Shown in pieces: positions 31,147 to 42,243 of a stretch of 64,000 bases of DNA. The DNA is taken from assembly GCA_011947345.1 (NCBI GenBank), contig JAAVTG010000688.1:369575-433574 (forward strand), in the 5' to 3' direction. The notes under the pieces were generated by a model. That model had not been told where the DNA came from, made no database searches, and saw only the letters and a program-made list of their open reading frames with translations. Made by a program: the position numbers and the translations under genes. Position 1 is the first letter of the stretch; each line of letters opens with the position of its first letter. The stretch is from Phytophthora quininea (Eukaryota > Oomycota > Peronosporomycetes > Peronosporales > Peronosporaceae).

Positions 31147-31608
31147 GGGATACGATCGCGGTCGTGGACATCCGTGCCACTGTGGGGCTCGCGCGTCCGT
31201 GCAAGACGGACGGTATCGCGCTGATCACATCAACCGCGAAGTAATCCGACGGCAGCGTGCTCCACCGAAAAGCGACTTGCATCGCTGTCCGAACCGTAGA
31301 GGTGTTGCTGGACTCGTCTTGGTCGCCTGCATGGAGTTCGAGGCGAGCTGAGCTGCTATCGACAGAATATTGAGCAACAACACCTTCACAGAGAAGTCTA
31401 TGGCTGCACCAGAGTTGATCGACGCAAGGACCAAAGTTACCCGCCAATTTCTCACGTGCAACTTCGGTTTGGCCCGATGTCTTTGCGAGTATCAGCAAGC
31501 TGGCAACGTGCGGTGGTTAGAAGAGCGGTCACTGCAGCTACTACAAGACAGCAAAGAAGCACCGCGAAGAAGTCTATTGTGCAGGCCAAACTCGTTGCCT
31601 TCGTGTTC
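31147..31608. other. Spacer between MYB3 and MYB4
   Basis: About 460 bp upstream of MYB3 and downstream of MYB4, both on the minus strand. The longest frames mirror MYB coding or lack any motif. Confidence 0.45.
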
Positions 31609-32082
31609 TTACTGCTCCATGAGAGCGATGAGGAAGTCGAGCGCCTCTTCCAGCGAGGGCAAGTTGGCTGGATCCGCACAGTCGAGGTCCACGGGGAGGC
31701 CGGTCGCCGCTTCCGGTCCCAGGCAGTCGAGCGCATCAAAACGACCAAGCGGGTCATTTCCCTGATCACTTGCGGACGCGGTGGGCGCTGCCGACTCGAC
31801 AGTTGGCGGAATGGTGACGCCGTTGCTCTTAATCGACTCGCAGTACACGAGGATGTCGTCGTCAATCCGGTGTTCGACTCGAGCCCACGTCTTGCGGTCC
31901 TTGCGGAGCCCTCGCAGTCTGCGCATGATCTTCTCGTAGTATTTCTGCGTGTGTGTTTGCACCTGTCGGACCGACCTAGTGCCAACAGCCTCTGCGATGG
32001 CGAGCCAGGGGCCTCTGGGGTAGTTTTTGATGGCGGCCAAGAAGCGGTCGTGCTCTTCTTCGGTCCAGATTCCGCTCGTCAT
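31609..32082 (-). CDS. MYB4: one-repeat MYB factor, SHAQKYF class
   Basis: Intact 157-codon ORF, the shortest of the five. The MYB repeat starts almost at the N-terminus (MTSGIWTEEEHDRFLAAI), then GPWLAIAEAVGTRS and THTQKYYEKIMRRLRGLRK. RKTWARVEHRIDDDILVYC follows, then an acidic region and the C-terminal motif LEEALDFLIALMEQ. Tandem on the same strand as MYB3 and very similar to it through the first 75 residues, which suggests local duplication. Confidence 0.92.
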   Translation of the reverse strand: MTSGIWTEEEHDRFLAAIKNYPRGPWLAIAEAVGTRSVRQVQTHTQKYYEKIMRRLRGLRKDRKTWARVEHRIDDDILVYCESIKSNGVTIPPTVESAAPTASASDQGNDPLGRFDALDCLGPEAATGLPVDLDCADPANLPSLEEALDFLIALMEQ

Positions 32083-34152
32083 GGCTGGCAGTTAGGGGTG
32101 GTCCTTGCTAGTGGTAGGAATGGGGAAGACAGCGAGGCTGTGGTGGGTAAAGCGCGTTGAACGCTTTGAGGAGCTCACAGGGAAATGTGAAGTGCTCGAC
32201 TCGGGCGTCGTCTCCACTGACTGCCGGCGGATGCTAACTGCACGTCCTTTTGGCAAAATCCGGGTCGCGGGCGATAGCTTCACTGAGAAGAAGCACGTGC
32301 TGCTTTTGCAGTCGTCGCAATCTAGTCGACGAGCTGGCACGACTAGCTCGAAAGCAGAGAGCAAAGGCCACGACGGTATCGCGATGATAACGATCACCAA
32401 GAAGCGCTACTTTATGAGCGAAAATCCACGCAGTGCCTCTTAGTTGTTCGAACAGCTATACGGCACTATTCCTTTGCCGACAAGCACGTTGCCGACTGGC
32501 AAAGGCTATACTGTAGTAGTGTTGCAAAATGTATTCACCATTTAGGTAAAGAAGGGTGGCAAGAGCTTCATCGACACTTGATTCAATACGGGCGAAAAAG
32601 CTAACAATCCTTGCATCAGAGGGAGGAGGATCAACACTCGATCGATCGACGCACATATATTTACTCTTCAGCGTGCCATTCAACTTGTCGAGTACTTGAT
32701 CGAAAGCACGAAGGACAAGAAATCAACTTCCAAATACCAGAAGCTAGTCGACATCTTCAAACGAAACATAAACTAATTCCGTGATACATGGTATGCACAC
32801 TTCGACTGACCTCAGATGCACGCAGGTAACTACTTGAAAGTCCCCGAGACATTGAACGAGAAATACCCTACCTTGCAACTCGCTTGTCAGTCGAGGCTGC
32901 AAATCCAAAATCAAAACTGAGCCCCCTTCTAGTCGATGAAGAAAAACTTGTGCATTCGGGTAGATAAACCCTTCGCATGAATTAATCTCGACAACAGCTT
33001 CCGCGATGATGAAACCATTGCCCATCGATTATCGTTAGCGTGCCAATGCCACTTGACGAGCAGACTGAGTGGTCTTGCTGCACCGGCAAACACCGGCAAG
33101 GTACATCCCGTTCGTCGGTCGGAGCTGTATCACATGTGATTTCTTCGTCGTCAAGTCCACACTGCATGGACGAATTCACTCCAACATGAACAACGTCGTG
33201 GTCTCCAGGAGGGAGTGCAAGTTGCGCTGTGCAACATCCCACGAAACGAAGCAGGCACCGCAAATCGTCGACAGTCCGTCGTCGGTATCCGCGTCCGAGT
33301 TGCACGCGACAGAGGTACTGGGCGGATGACGTGAAGGCAGACAGCAACTACAGTTGTTGTTGGAGCTGTTTCCACAGTCAGAAAGTGTAGTCTCAGCGCT
33401 AGATCGGCGGCGATGCTTTTCGTTGCGCGCCAGATAAACGGCGACTAGCTGCTGCCCCGCAAAATCCAGGGCTCTGCTGCCGGCGTTTGAAGTTGCCCTC
33501 TGTGAAACGATCCCCAGTGCTTGTAAAACTCGCCGAAGCGGATGCAGTCCTCGTGCTTGCCGCTGACCACAGGCCGACACGAATTTGACGAAATCCACCT
33601 CCCGCAGCTCCATCCAGGCCTATTTTCTTTGCCGCTCTGGGAGCGTCGTCGGCCTGCATTCCTCGCGGCCGCTAGCTTCCTGGCAGAGGCGGCGGCGTCT
33701 GCATGCTACTGCTTATCGGCGACTGAAAGCCCAAATGAGTGCCGGTGGCAATTCGTGATAACTACAGCGATCTTGGTGACGCACACTGCCAAATTTTGGG
33801 GCTGCCGTTGACTGGACGTGACAACCATCCCCGCCTTGAAGCGTCAGAAACATGGTGCCGCCAAGCTCGCCGTCGCCGCCTGGATTTTCGTGGGGGCATG
33901 GCCGACCATTCACTTGTGTCTCGGAGCTCCATCTCAAAGCGCGTGAAGGCTGGCTGGCGCGGCAAGACATACACTGCACTTTCGATTTTTGCTGTTTGAA
34001 GAGTGGACCGGAGAGCTGTTTTGCTTCAACGGTGGCTCATTCCGCAATTCGTCGCGAAGACACAAAGCCGCCAGAGGCTTTACCAAGCTAGCAGCCACAG
34101 AAACCCAAAGCTGTTCCACCATTCCCTCTCCGCAGAGGAGTACCCGCCACCA
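32083..34152. other. 2-kb stretch between MYB4 and MYB5, no firm gene
   Basis: The two MYB genes are divergent here, so both promoters should lie in this stretch. Short frames occur on both strands. The most gene-like are on the minus strand: 33176-33613 (ALDFAGQQLVAVYLARNEKH) and 32744-33025 (EAVVEINSCEGFIYPNAQVF), which could be exons of one decayed or spliced gene. Neither shows a known domain. AT content rises around 32450-33000, which fits non-coding sequence. Confidence 0.3.
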
Positions 34153-34710
34153 ATGAAGCACGGCATTTGGTCCGAGGACGAGCACGACCGCTTCCTGCTG
34201 GCCGTCAAGCAGTTCCCGCGCGGCCCTTGGTCATCCATCGCCAACGTCGTGGGCTCCAGATCCGTGCGCCAAGTGCAGACCCACACGCAAAAGTACTACG
34301 AGAAGATCGTGCGGAGGGTGCGCGGCCTGCGCAAAGGCCGCAAGGCCTGGGCCCGCGTTGAGCACCGCATCGACGACGACATCCTCGAGTTCTGCGAGTT
34401 CATGAAGAGCATGGGCAGCCTCAAGGCGCTCAACTCGCCCATCCTCAAGGTCTCGAGCCCCCTGCGCCTCAAAGTCGACACCTCGCTGAGTCGGCACAAG
34501 GTGACGCCGCCTCCAGCCACCACCAGCCCCTGCAGCCCCTTCCAGTCCTGCAGCAGCTTTGCAGTCACGCTGGACTTGGGTGCGAATGAGTCACCAGATT
34601 CGAGTACTATGGACGACGCTCTGACCAGCGACGTTATCGACGCCTTGGAGCTGCCCCCACTGGAAGAGGCGCTCGACTTTCTCATCACAGCCATGGAGGA
34701 CACGGCATGA
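34153..34710 (+). CDS. MYB5: one-repeat MYB factor, SHAQKYF class
   Basis: ATG 34153 gives MKHGIWSEDEHDRFLLAV; the frame is open further upstream, but this start lies right before the domain, as in MYB4. GPWSSIANVVGSRS and THTQKYYEKIVRRVRGLRK complete the MYB repeat, followed by ARVEHRIDDDILEFCEFMKS. The middle is Ser/Pro-rich with a run of Ser and Cys. The end is LEEALDFLITAMEDTA. 185 residues, no frame break. It converges on the FAIM-like gene, about 125 bp away. Confidence 0.92.
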   Translation: MKHGIWSEDEHDRFLLAVKQFPRGPWSSIANVVGSRSVRQVQTHTQKYYEKIVRRVRGLRKGRKAWARVEHRIDDDILEFCEFMKSMGSLKALNSPILKVSSPLRLKVDTSLSRHKVTPPPATTSPCSPFQSCSSFAVTLDLGANESPDSSTMDDALTSDVIDALELPPLEEALDFLITAMEDTA

Positions 34711-34835
34711 GGACAAGCAAGCCACACACACACGTTCCAGTCTAGACGCGCCTAGCAACAGCATGAACGCGCGATGTTATCTATAAGATTAGTCCTTTTA
34801 ATATGAACTCGATGGACGAACTTCCTCCGACGTTA

Positions 34836-37694
34836 CTACTGGTCCAACGGGATAACGTTCTCTTCGTCCACGACCAGCGTGTAGCTGTAGAACTGCAGAT
34901 ACTGCGAGAAGAAGGCGCCCTCGAGCGTGATCAGCACCTTGAACGTGTGGTCTCCCCAGGCGAAGCTGAACTCGCTGCCCGAATCCCAGAGCATGTCCGT
35001 CACGCTGCGGTTCTGCAGCAGTTGCTCGCCGTCAAAGAGGATCGACCGGAATCCACCCCGCAGTCCATGCTGGAGTTCGACGCAGTGTCGCTCCTCCGAT
35101 TCCTCAAACTCAAAGATCCACCACACTTGCTTCCACGGGAACGTGAAGAGCAGTGCGCTGGCTGGGTGTTTGATCTCCTCCAACGTGCATTTCCACACGG
35201 TGTTGCCGTCATCCAGACTCAGCGTCCCCTTCCGCGATAGCGGGACCCCATCGCGACCTTGAGAGCTCGAGGCCAGATGTTACGCGACTCGAACACGGAC
35301 ATTTGCAGCAGCGTCTCCTCCGCCAGCACAGTGCGGCAGGTCTCGTCGGGACCTTGAACCACGTGCGGTTCGGATGGCCGATGCTCACCCAACTTGGGGG
35401 CATCGCGTACAGGTTGTACAGCTCCTCCGATATCCGCACGAGCGTTCGTGGCGCTTCGTCGTCATTGCCACTGCTCTGTGTTTGCATATTGAAGATACTA
35501 CGGCTAGACGAGGGCCGAGTCGTGAAGCTCCCAGCTCGTGGTCGCAGCAGGTCAAGCGCTACCCATCCCTTCTCTTTCGTCAGGCGAACGTACGTCTCCT
35601 GAGTACGCGGAAGTGTGTACTCCATCTCAGCCGAGAAGATCGTGTTGGCAAAGAGGTAGCGCACAACCTCACTGGTCCGCTCAGGCGACAGCAGAACTTC
35701 CTTCTTCTCGCTAATTACTCGGAAGAAGAACTTGCCATTCTTCTTTTCGGGGTCTTCGTCGACGGCCTCAAGGACCTGATCGCCACTCGGCGTTTGGTCA
35801 AATAGCCAGCCATTGCACGCGCTGCTTGTAGTTGGGTGGGAGGCACTTGCCACTTTGATGTACGTGATGCGGCTTCCTGGAGGGGTGTACTGAAGACTAC
35901 TTTCGAATACAGTACCTGCTGTCATGGGCGCCACACCTGGCAAGCGAGGACACTCGAAGTCTGGAGCCGATCGCAAATATACTGGCACAAGTACCCGATA
36001 GAACTTGGGTAGATCGCGAGTCACAGCATAGCCCTGCACCTGCTCCAACACCAGTCGATACGGTGAACGCAATTGACGCTCACAGATCCATCCGACGTCG
36101 TGACGGAGCTTCACGAAACCAATCTCGGGCACATCTAAGTCATCTTCATCCACCAATATTGGTGGGTGCGCGGGCACAATCCGCTCACTGCACTCAATCA
36201 GCGTGTCTTTAAGCCGTTTGCGCCTAGCTTGAGGACTGGATGGGCCTCTTTCCGGCACTGGTCTTGCAACTACTTTCATAACGCCTGGTGTAGGAAGCAC
36301 CTCGAGGTCCTCTAGGACTCGGTAAAACAGGCGCTCCACTTGGCGAACCTTGGGCTCTGCCATGGGCTCCAGCACCACCTGACCATCCATCGTCGTCTCA
36401 AAGATCCAACCGCCATGACAAGATGGTGGGGCAGCCAACGACGCAAACGACGATCTGTCCTCCATCGAGTCACGTCGATCCGGACTACCGTCACCACCAC
36501 TAAACTTGCGTCCTGCACCTGTTGGGCTCATAGCAGTCGCTGCATGGCTTCGCGAACATCCACACCGAGAGTTCTTATCTTTGCATACTCGTACGTAGGT
36601 AATCTTACTCCCAGGCGGCGTAAATCGCTGCGAGGCCTCGACAATTGAGTGCAGCTTATAACCTTTGCCAGATCGCTGAGCCATGATATGAGGTGCTACA
36701 CGGATACCGACCGGTATCTTGACGACGTAGAAGAAATGACCGTACTCTATCGCAGGCTCCGTCGCGAGTCGTTCCAGTACTTTAATCCCCGAATTGAGCG
36801 TCTCAAACAGCCATCCGTCCTCATAGGCTAGCTTTACAAATGTTACTCCGCTTTGCGGACAGCGATACGTCTCGTGGCACTCGATAATCTCCTCAGCATT
36901 CTTAAACACGTACCTCGAAATCACGGGGGCCAGTAAATCCGGCGCTTTCCGCAGCTCGATAGGTACCAAAACGCGGTAATAAAATCTCCCCTTGGACGTG
37001 ATCGCCTTCTCTTCTTGTGGTAACAACTCGAGGAACATTTTCTCGTTGGAGCCTCGCGACTCTGCCGACTTGTTTGGCTCTCTGGTGGACAGCATCATAA
37101 ACGCGTTCTCCACATGAGCCAGGCGGATGAACCACGTGGGGGCGTTGGCAGCTCCAAAGAGACACTGCAGACGTCCACTGGACGCCACAACTTCCTCCGG
37201 CATCTTCACCACACTGTAGGCTAGGCAAATAACAGAGAAAATACCGGTATTAGACAAAATAATACCAACCTAGCCGGTTTAGATAGCATCAGACCATTCT
37301 TCTCCTTGTCCAGCATCTGCTGGCGGCTTCTGGCCGACATGGTGCGGCCGCTTTGGGGCTTGGACAGCTCCTGGATGCGCACCACCTTGTAGTCGCTTTC
37401 GGCCAGCGATGGCGCGCGGCGTCTCGGGTCGTGGTCCTGCTGGTTCTCGTCGGTATTACCGGCATCCGTTGACGACTCGCCAAAGTCGATGGCGAACAGT
37501 TTGGCCTCCTCCAGCACGCGGTAAAACCGGTTTTCAGGCAATACGGCGTTGCGCAGCGAGCGGCCTATCGAGCGCGCAGAGGAGCCGTCTGCGCCCGCAT
37601 GAAGCGCCTCCAAGGCTGCCGCCACTTCCTCCTCGTCGCTCACCTGCGGGATCAGCCGCCCGTAGTAGGCAGCGGCCGGCGGGGATCGATCCAT
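34836..37694 (-). CDS. Multi-SH3-like-repeat protein with C-terminal FAIM-like domain
   Basis: Exon 1 (37694-37270) starts MDRSPPAAAYYGRLI. A 56-bp intron (37269-37214; GTTGG..CTACAG) joins in phase to exon 2 (37213 onward). Five or six repeats follow, each built as FYRVLVP..LR.AP, then a variable part, then TPPGS.ITYVRV and GWIFE or GWLFD with VLE; this looks like an SH3-like beta-barrel array. After two one-base slips near 35350 and 35235 the frame continues into about 120 residues with a FAIM1-like pattern: LDDGNTVWKC, WIFEFEESEERHCVELQHG, RSILFDGEQLLQ, FSFAWGDHTFKVLI, YSYTLVVDEENV. FAIM domains modulate death-receptor and protein-aggregation pathways in animals; the role here is unknown. 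The full product would be about 930 residues, cytosolic, without membrane segments. Confidence 0.72.
37214..37269 (-). other. Intron in the SH3-like/FAIM gene
   Basis: 56 bp on the minus strand, GTTGGTATT at the 5' end and GCCTACAG at the 3' end. Splicing joins SKPA to SVVKMPEE in phase. A nearer TAG acceptor would put the frame out. Confidence 0.65.
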
Positions 37695-37892
37695 CGCGGG
37701 GAAACTGAAGAATACCTCACGAGCGGTTATTTACGAACGTAGCTGCGATAGATTGGCCCAAGTATAAATGTTGCAGATATAGTCGTTGTTCGAGACACCG
37801 AAAGGAGATGAGACAACAGGCTGTACTAGAAATCACTATGTAAGTTTGTATCCATGGGTATATCGGCGAAATTATTTGATTTGTTTGGGAAA

Positions 37893-38997
37893 TTACAGAT
37901 CGGTTCTCTCGCCAGAGACGGGCGCCGAGTTGCCTGCCTCCTGCAGATCGGCATCGCGGTGCGCCGAGATCTCCATGTCCTGCATGACGTTGCTGAGATT
38001 GGCCTCCTCCTGGTCGCGCTTCTTCTTCTGCTGCTGCTTCATGCGCTCAGCAAATCTGGCAGGTACTCCTGCTCGTACTGCTTGGCGGCCTCGTCGATGG
38101 CGGCGAAGAAGTCGGCCATTCCCTCGCCCGTGGCGGCCGACACGCCCACAGAGCTCAAGTTGTTGTAGAACTCCTCGAGCACGAGACTGAGCGAGCGCGA
38201 GAGACTGCCCATGTAGCTGTCATCCTGCACCTCATCCAGCGCCGTCTGGAAGGCCTCAAAGTCCGTCATCCACTCGGTGGCAAAGTCGTGGCGCATGACG
38301 TCGATCTTGTTGAAGGCCACGACGAACGGCAGCTTGAGCTTGTACAGGATGCTGCAGGCGTACAGCATGTTGGACATGAAGGTGTTGGGGCTGGCAGTGC
38401 GCGGCGTGTCCACCACGTAGACGATCACGGACGGGAACGTGGACGCCAGCGACTCAGTGATGATCTGGCCCGAGGCCGACCACGTGAACGCCTCGATCTG
38501 TCCAGGCGTGTCCACAATGGCGTAACTGGCAGCAAACATTGTAAATAACGTCAGCAATTCGTACCAAATTCAATCCACAAGTTTGCAAAGACGCACTCGA
38601 GTTCGCCGCTGCGCTTGGCCAGCAGGTCGATGACCTGGTCGAACCTCGTGGCGAACAGGTTGAGTGACGTCATGATGGCTCCGTTCGGGCCCAGCCCGTA
38701 CTCCGTCATGACCTGCTTATAGTCCACCGTGTCGCGGATGTCCACGTTGGCCGTGTAGCCAGTCTTGCGCACGGCCGGGTCCAGGTTAACCACATAGTTG
38801 CGCAGGCCGTTGTCCACGCCGTAGGCCGTCAGCCGCTGCATCAGTGTGGTCTTGCCACTGCCGGCCATACCGATCACCAGCACCGTCACGGGCTTGGGGT
38901 AGATCTTGGGCATGTTGGGATCGGCAGCCGCTGCGGTGTACGCATCGGTCGGCGCTGGCGGCGGCGTGGCGTCGGAAGGAGTCGTCGGGGTCGCCAT
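37893..38997 (-). CDS. GPN1: GPN-loop GTPase 1
   Basis: Exon 1 (38997-38597) has the P-loop GMAGSGKTT, the NLDPAV and [11 protein letters not shown] segments and the diagnostic Gly-Pro-Asn loop (GLGPNGA). A 71-bp intron (38596-38526; GTGCGT..GCCAG) removes a stop and joins to [19 protein letters not shown], followed by [18 protein letters not shown] and the specificity motif NKIDV. The frame then hits a stop at 38039, but a one-base shift near 38055 continues [20 protein letters not shown] to a TAA at 37893-37895, the acidic tail expected for GPN1. GPN1 dimerises with GPN3 and helps bring RNA polymerase II into the nucleus. Length, motifs and tail all fit. Confidence 0.92.
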
Positions 38998-38999
38998 TA

Positions 39000-39897
39000 T
39001 TGATGTGAATGGCAGCGGGTAATTGAGAGGGCACTAAACCATGATGTCACTAAAGAGGAGATGGCTACATTTATTTCATGTTGAAGCTGGCCTAGCGAAA
39101 TCCCCCAGTTTTTCTGCTGTGGACGGCTTGAGGGCACCAGCAACTCGCGAGGCACACTTCGATGACCGTGAAGCCGCTCGAACGTCGTCAGCATGGACTC
39201 CACGCGCTGTCTCCACTTGGCGGAAGGGATTTTCACCCCGAATCCAATGCCTGCGAGCGCATCACTCGCTCGAGCGATTTGATCAAAGAAGTCACCTCTA
39301 GAGCGGATGTTACAGTGTGCAAATTCAAGGTTGGGACCCCATAATTCCACAGACCACTTTTCATCTGACGGCACGGTAAACTCACACGGAACCCGACAGT
39401 GTCTGTGTATCTCGTCAAACGTCTTCAACGCAGGCAGAATCCGCTCACGCCAGTCCGTCTCATAGATATTCCACACAAACCCCACCTCTTCCAATCGGGG
39501 TTTATCACGAGTGACTTGATCCGAGTAACCACTTCCTGCGCGAATATTGCTGACGACAAAACCGAGTTTAACATTCCACGGCCAGCGTTCATCGGAAACA
39601 ACAGTAAAGGTCTGCAGTACGCGACTGTGTCCGTGGATGTTGTGAAAAGCCTCGACCGCTATACTTCCACTGAGCGTCGGAGTGATCCCATACGATACCC
39701 AGCTCTAATTCGTACTACCTTTCACTTGGTCCACGTCGGATATTAGTGATCAGGCTTCCCAATTTCTTGCCCCAAAGTCTCTCAGCCACTCTTTGGCCTA
39801 TGGAACCACAAAGTTTTGGTCGACATCGGTGTGTTCGAACAGCTCGTAGTGCCTCCGCAGCATGGGCATGAAGAAGTGGTCCCATTTGTACTCCCAC
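39000..39897 (-). pseudogene. Helicase-associated (HA) repeat protein, inverted partial copy
   Basis: Minus-strand translation gives HA-type modules: YKWDHFFMPMLRRHYELFEH, then FHNIHGHSRVLQTFTVVSDE followed by WPWNVKLGFVVSNIRAGSGY, then WRERILPALKTFDEIHRHCR followed by VPCEFTVPSDEKWSVELWG, and WRQRVESMLTTFERLHGHRS. Each module follows the family pattern of a Trp start, VP..F.VP in the middle and a W.. L/G end. A stop and two frame slips break it and the N-terminal part is missing. It is nearly identical to 63170-64000 on the plus strand. HA domains are thought to bind nucleic acid; this copy is probably inactive. Confidence 0.75.
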
Positions 39898-40115
39898 GGA
39901 TTTCAGTCAGTAATATCGATGGGAGTTGGTGATTGGCTGGAGAGTTGAAGTTGACGCTGGACGGACACCATGGAGGACGACGTCGCGCTCCTGCTCAACG
40001 AGTTTGACAAGGCATTTCGGCTTTGCATCCGATCGATTCTCGTGCGCTGCCGACTACTATACGTCTGCAGGATTCACCGGTCTTTCTGTACGGGTCAGTG
40101 TTGATTATGATACTC
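39898..40115. other. Spacer between HA copy and RLK-A
   Basis: About 220 bp without a recognisable feature. It probably contains the RLK-A 3' end. Confidence 0.4.
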
Positions 40116-41870
40116 TTATAGCGTGTACTTTTGATACCTGCGCAGGATGCGCTGCAACTGGTAATGGACCTCTCCGGCGCTAGGGCGGTCGGCTGGATTC
40201 AGGTCCACGCATGCATGACCCAAGAGCACCAAAGCTTGCGGCGCGTTGGGGAGAACTCTACGCGCACTCTGCCCATGGCCACCATCTCCATCAGCGCCGT
40301 CTCCGTTACCTTCTCGCCCGAGTCAGATGTGATCGTGGTGATCGCGCTCGCGTACGGCGGCAGGTGAGAGTCCAGTTCCGACAGCACCACTCCGAACGAG
40401 AAGATGTCGGCACTCGTGTTGTAGCGCTTGCCCAGCATCACCTCGGGCGCCATCCAGCGTCGAGTCCCCACCCCCGCCGTCATTGTGTCCACCGTCCACT
40501 TGCGCGAAACACCAAAGTCCGTGATCTTGGCGTTCCAGTCCGACGTCAGCAGGATGTTCATCGACTTGAGGTCGCGGTGCAAAATGACTGGGTCTAGCGA
40601 GTGCAGGTAGGTCAGCGCTTGAGCCACGTGCACTGCAATCTTGGCCTTGTCGCCATCGAAGCCTTGGGGTCGGTGCTCCACGCGGTCGAAGCGACGGAGC
40701 AGCGAGAACAGGTCGCCGCCTTTCATGAACTCGGACACGGCGCAGAGGTCGGTGAGCGCGTCCCACGCCACACCCACGAACCGCACGATGCGCGGGTGCT
40801 CGACACTCGCCATCAGCTTAATCTCGGACAGGAAAATGTTGATCTGCTTCATATCCTTCCTCTTCTCGGGCAGCAGCACTTTGATCGCGACGGCCTCGCA
40901 GCGATATTTGCCGCTGTAGACCTCTCCGTGCCCCCTGTGTTGATCAACTCCTCGCGGATGAGCTTCTCCAGCGGAATGCGGGCTGCTACAATGGTCTCAT
41001 CTTCCCACAGGGTGGAGTTCGACTTGGTCTTCTTCGTGACTGCCACTGAGGTTGTGCTGCTGCTGTCCAGACGCAGAGTCGAGTCGAGGTTGGCTGTGCT
41101 GTCTAGTTGCACTGTCCTGTCAAAGTTGTTGTTGAGGTGTTGAGCGCGCAGTTCCGAGGGCTGCTGCAAGCTCTCCAACGAGATTGGTTGAGCTGCAGGG
41201 AGACTGAGTGGAGCATGAGCGTAGGAGTCGTCGAACGACGGGGACGCCGGCTTCAGGGTGTGTCTCCTGCGGCGGTATAGCCAGAAAATCAATCCCGCGA
41301 TAAAGACGACAATTACAAGAACGCCAGCCACGATACCGATGAGACTCCCCGTGCTCATGCCTGTGCAAAAGAGAATGAGTGTTAGACTTCACTGCGACAG
41401 ATCAGAGCCCAACGTCCTGTGCGTACCGCTGCCACTGGTTTGCACGACGACAATCCCTGACCCCTGACTGTGCTCGCTGTCGTTGGAGCCCTCTTTAACG
41501 ATCACTGTCGTCGTCGCATTCGCAGTCGCGACCGCAGACGCTGGCGCGGATGTCGCCGTCGAGTTTGAAGGAGCGCTGGCACTACCGGAGACTGCGGGTG
41601 CCGATGTGGAGCTGGTATCCGACAAGGCATTGGAAGTGCTTGTAGAACTGGACGTCGTGGACGCGGTCGACGACGGCGCTGCCGTTGTGGAAGCTGGCGC
41701 TGTGGTGCTCGGCGACGCTGTCGTTGGAGTTGGGGTCGTCGTCGGTCTTGGCGTCTGGGTCGGCGTCGCCGTCGTGGGGTCGGCGTGGTGCTTGTTGAGC
41801 TCGTCGACGTGCCCGTCACGGTGTCGGCAGCAGTGGAGACCACGTCCGCGGCGGTGCTGATGAGCGACAT
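40116..41870 (-). CDS. RLK-A: receptor-like TKL kinase, mucin-like stalk
   Basis: Exon 1 (41870-41427) encodes MSLISTAADVVSTAADTVTG and a Ser/Thr/Pro/Ala-rich stalk. A 66-bp intron (41426-41361; GTACGC..GCACAG, phase 1) leads to a TM exon (SLIGIVAGVLVIVVFIAGLIFWLY) and a TKL kinase: VAIKVLLPEKR, LHRDLKSMN, ITDFGVS, GTRRWMAPEVML, then HACVDLNPADRPSAGEVHY. Stop TAA at 40116-40118. Frame slips at three homopolymers (C4 near 41790, G5 near 40935, C4 near 40255) are probably sequence errors. All catalytic residues are present. It should signal from the plasma membrane. No classical signal peptide is visible at the proposed start, so a 5' exon may be missing. Confidence 0.83.
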
Positions 41871-42243
41871 GGAATCTGCACGTTGAGTCAGCTAGTGGCG
41901 GTGTATTGTACTCCGACCGGGCTCGGCGGGGGTGAATTGGAGCTCCCCAAGCAAACCGTCAGGCGCGTAGGGAATTCCGAACTGGTCTTGGACTCCCCTC
42001 AGCCACGCTTATCGACAGTCACAGGCCTCAGAAGCGCCATGAAGTGGACGGGCATTGTCAGACAACGCCCTCGAGCACGAGAAGATCCACTCAAAGCGTC
42101 TGCACACATCCTGGCCAACATCTTCCGGCTCTGCTTTTGCCGGTCGTGCTCGCTTTCGGTGACATCTTCCGCCGCCATGTTGGCAAGTCGTTGGGAAAGG
42201 CTGCTGCTATATTGCTACGTGTTGGCAATTTTTTGCAGTCTCC

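Noticed and set aside
30860..31498. 212-codon minus-strand ORF overlapping MYB3 and its upstream region
   Set aside because: It runs out of frame through the MYB repeat of MYB3 and has no domain of its own.
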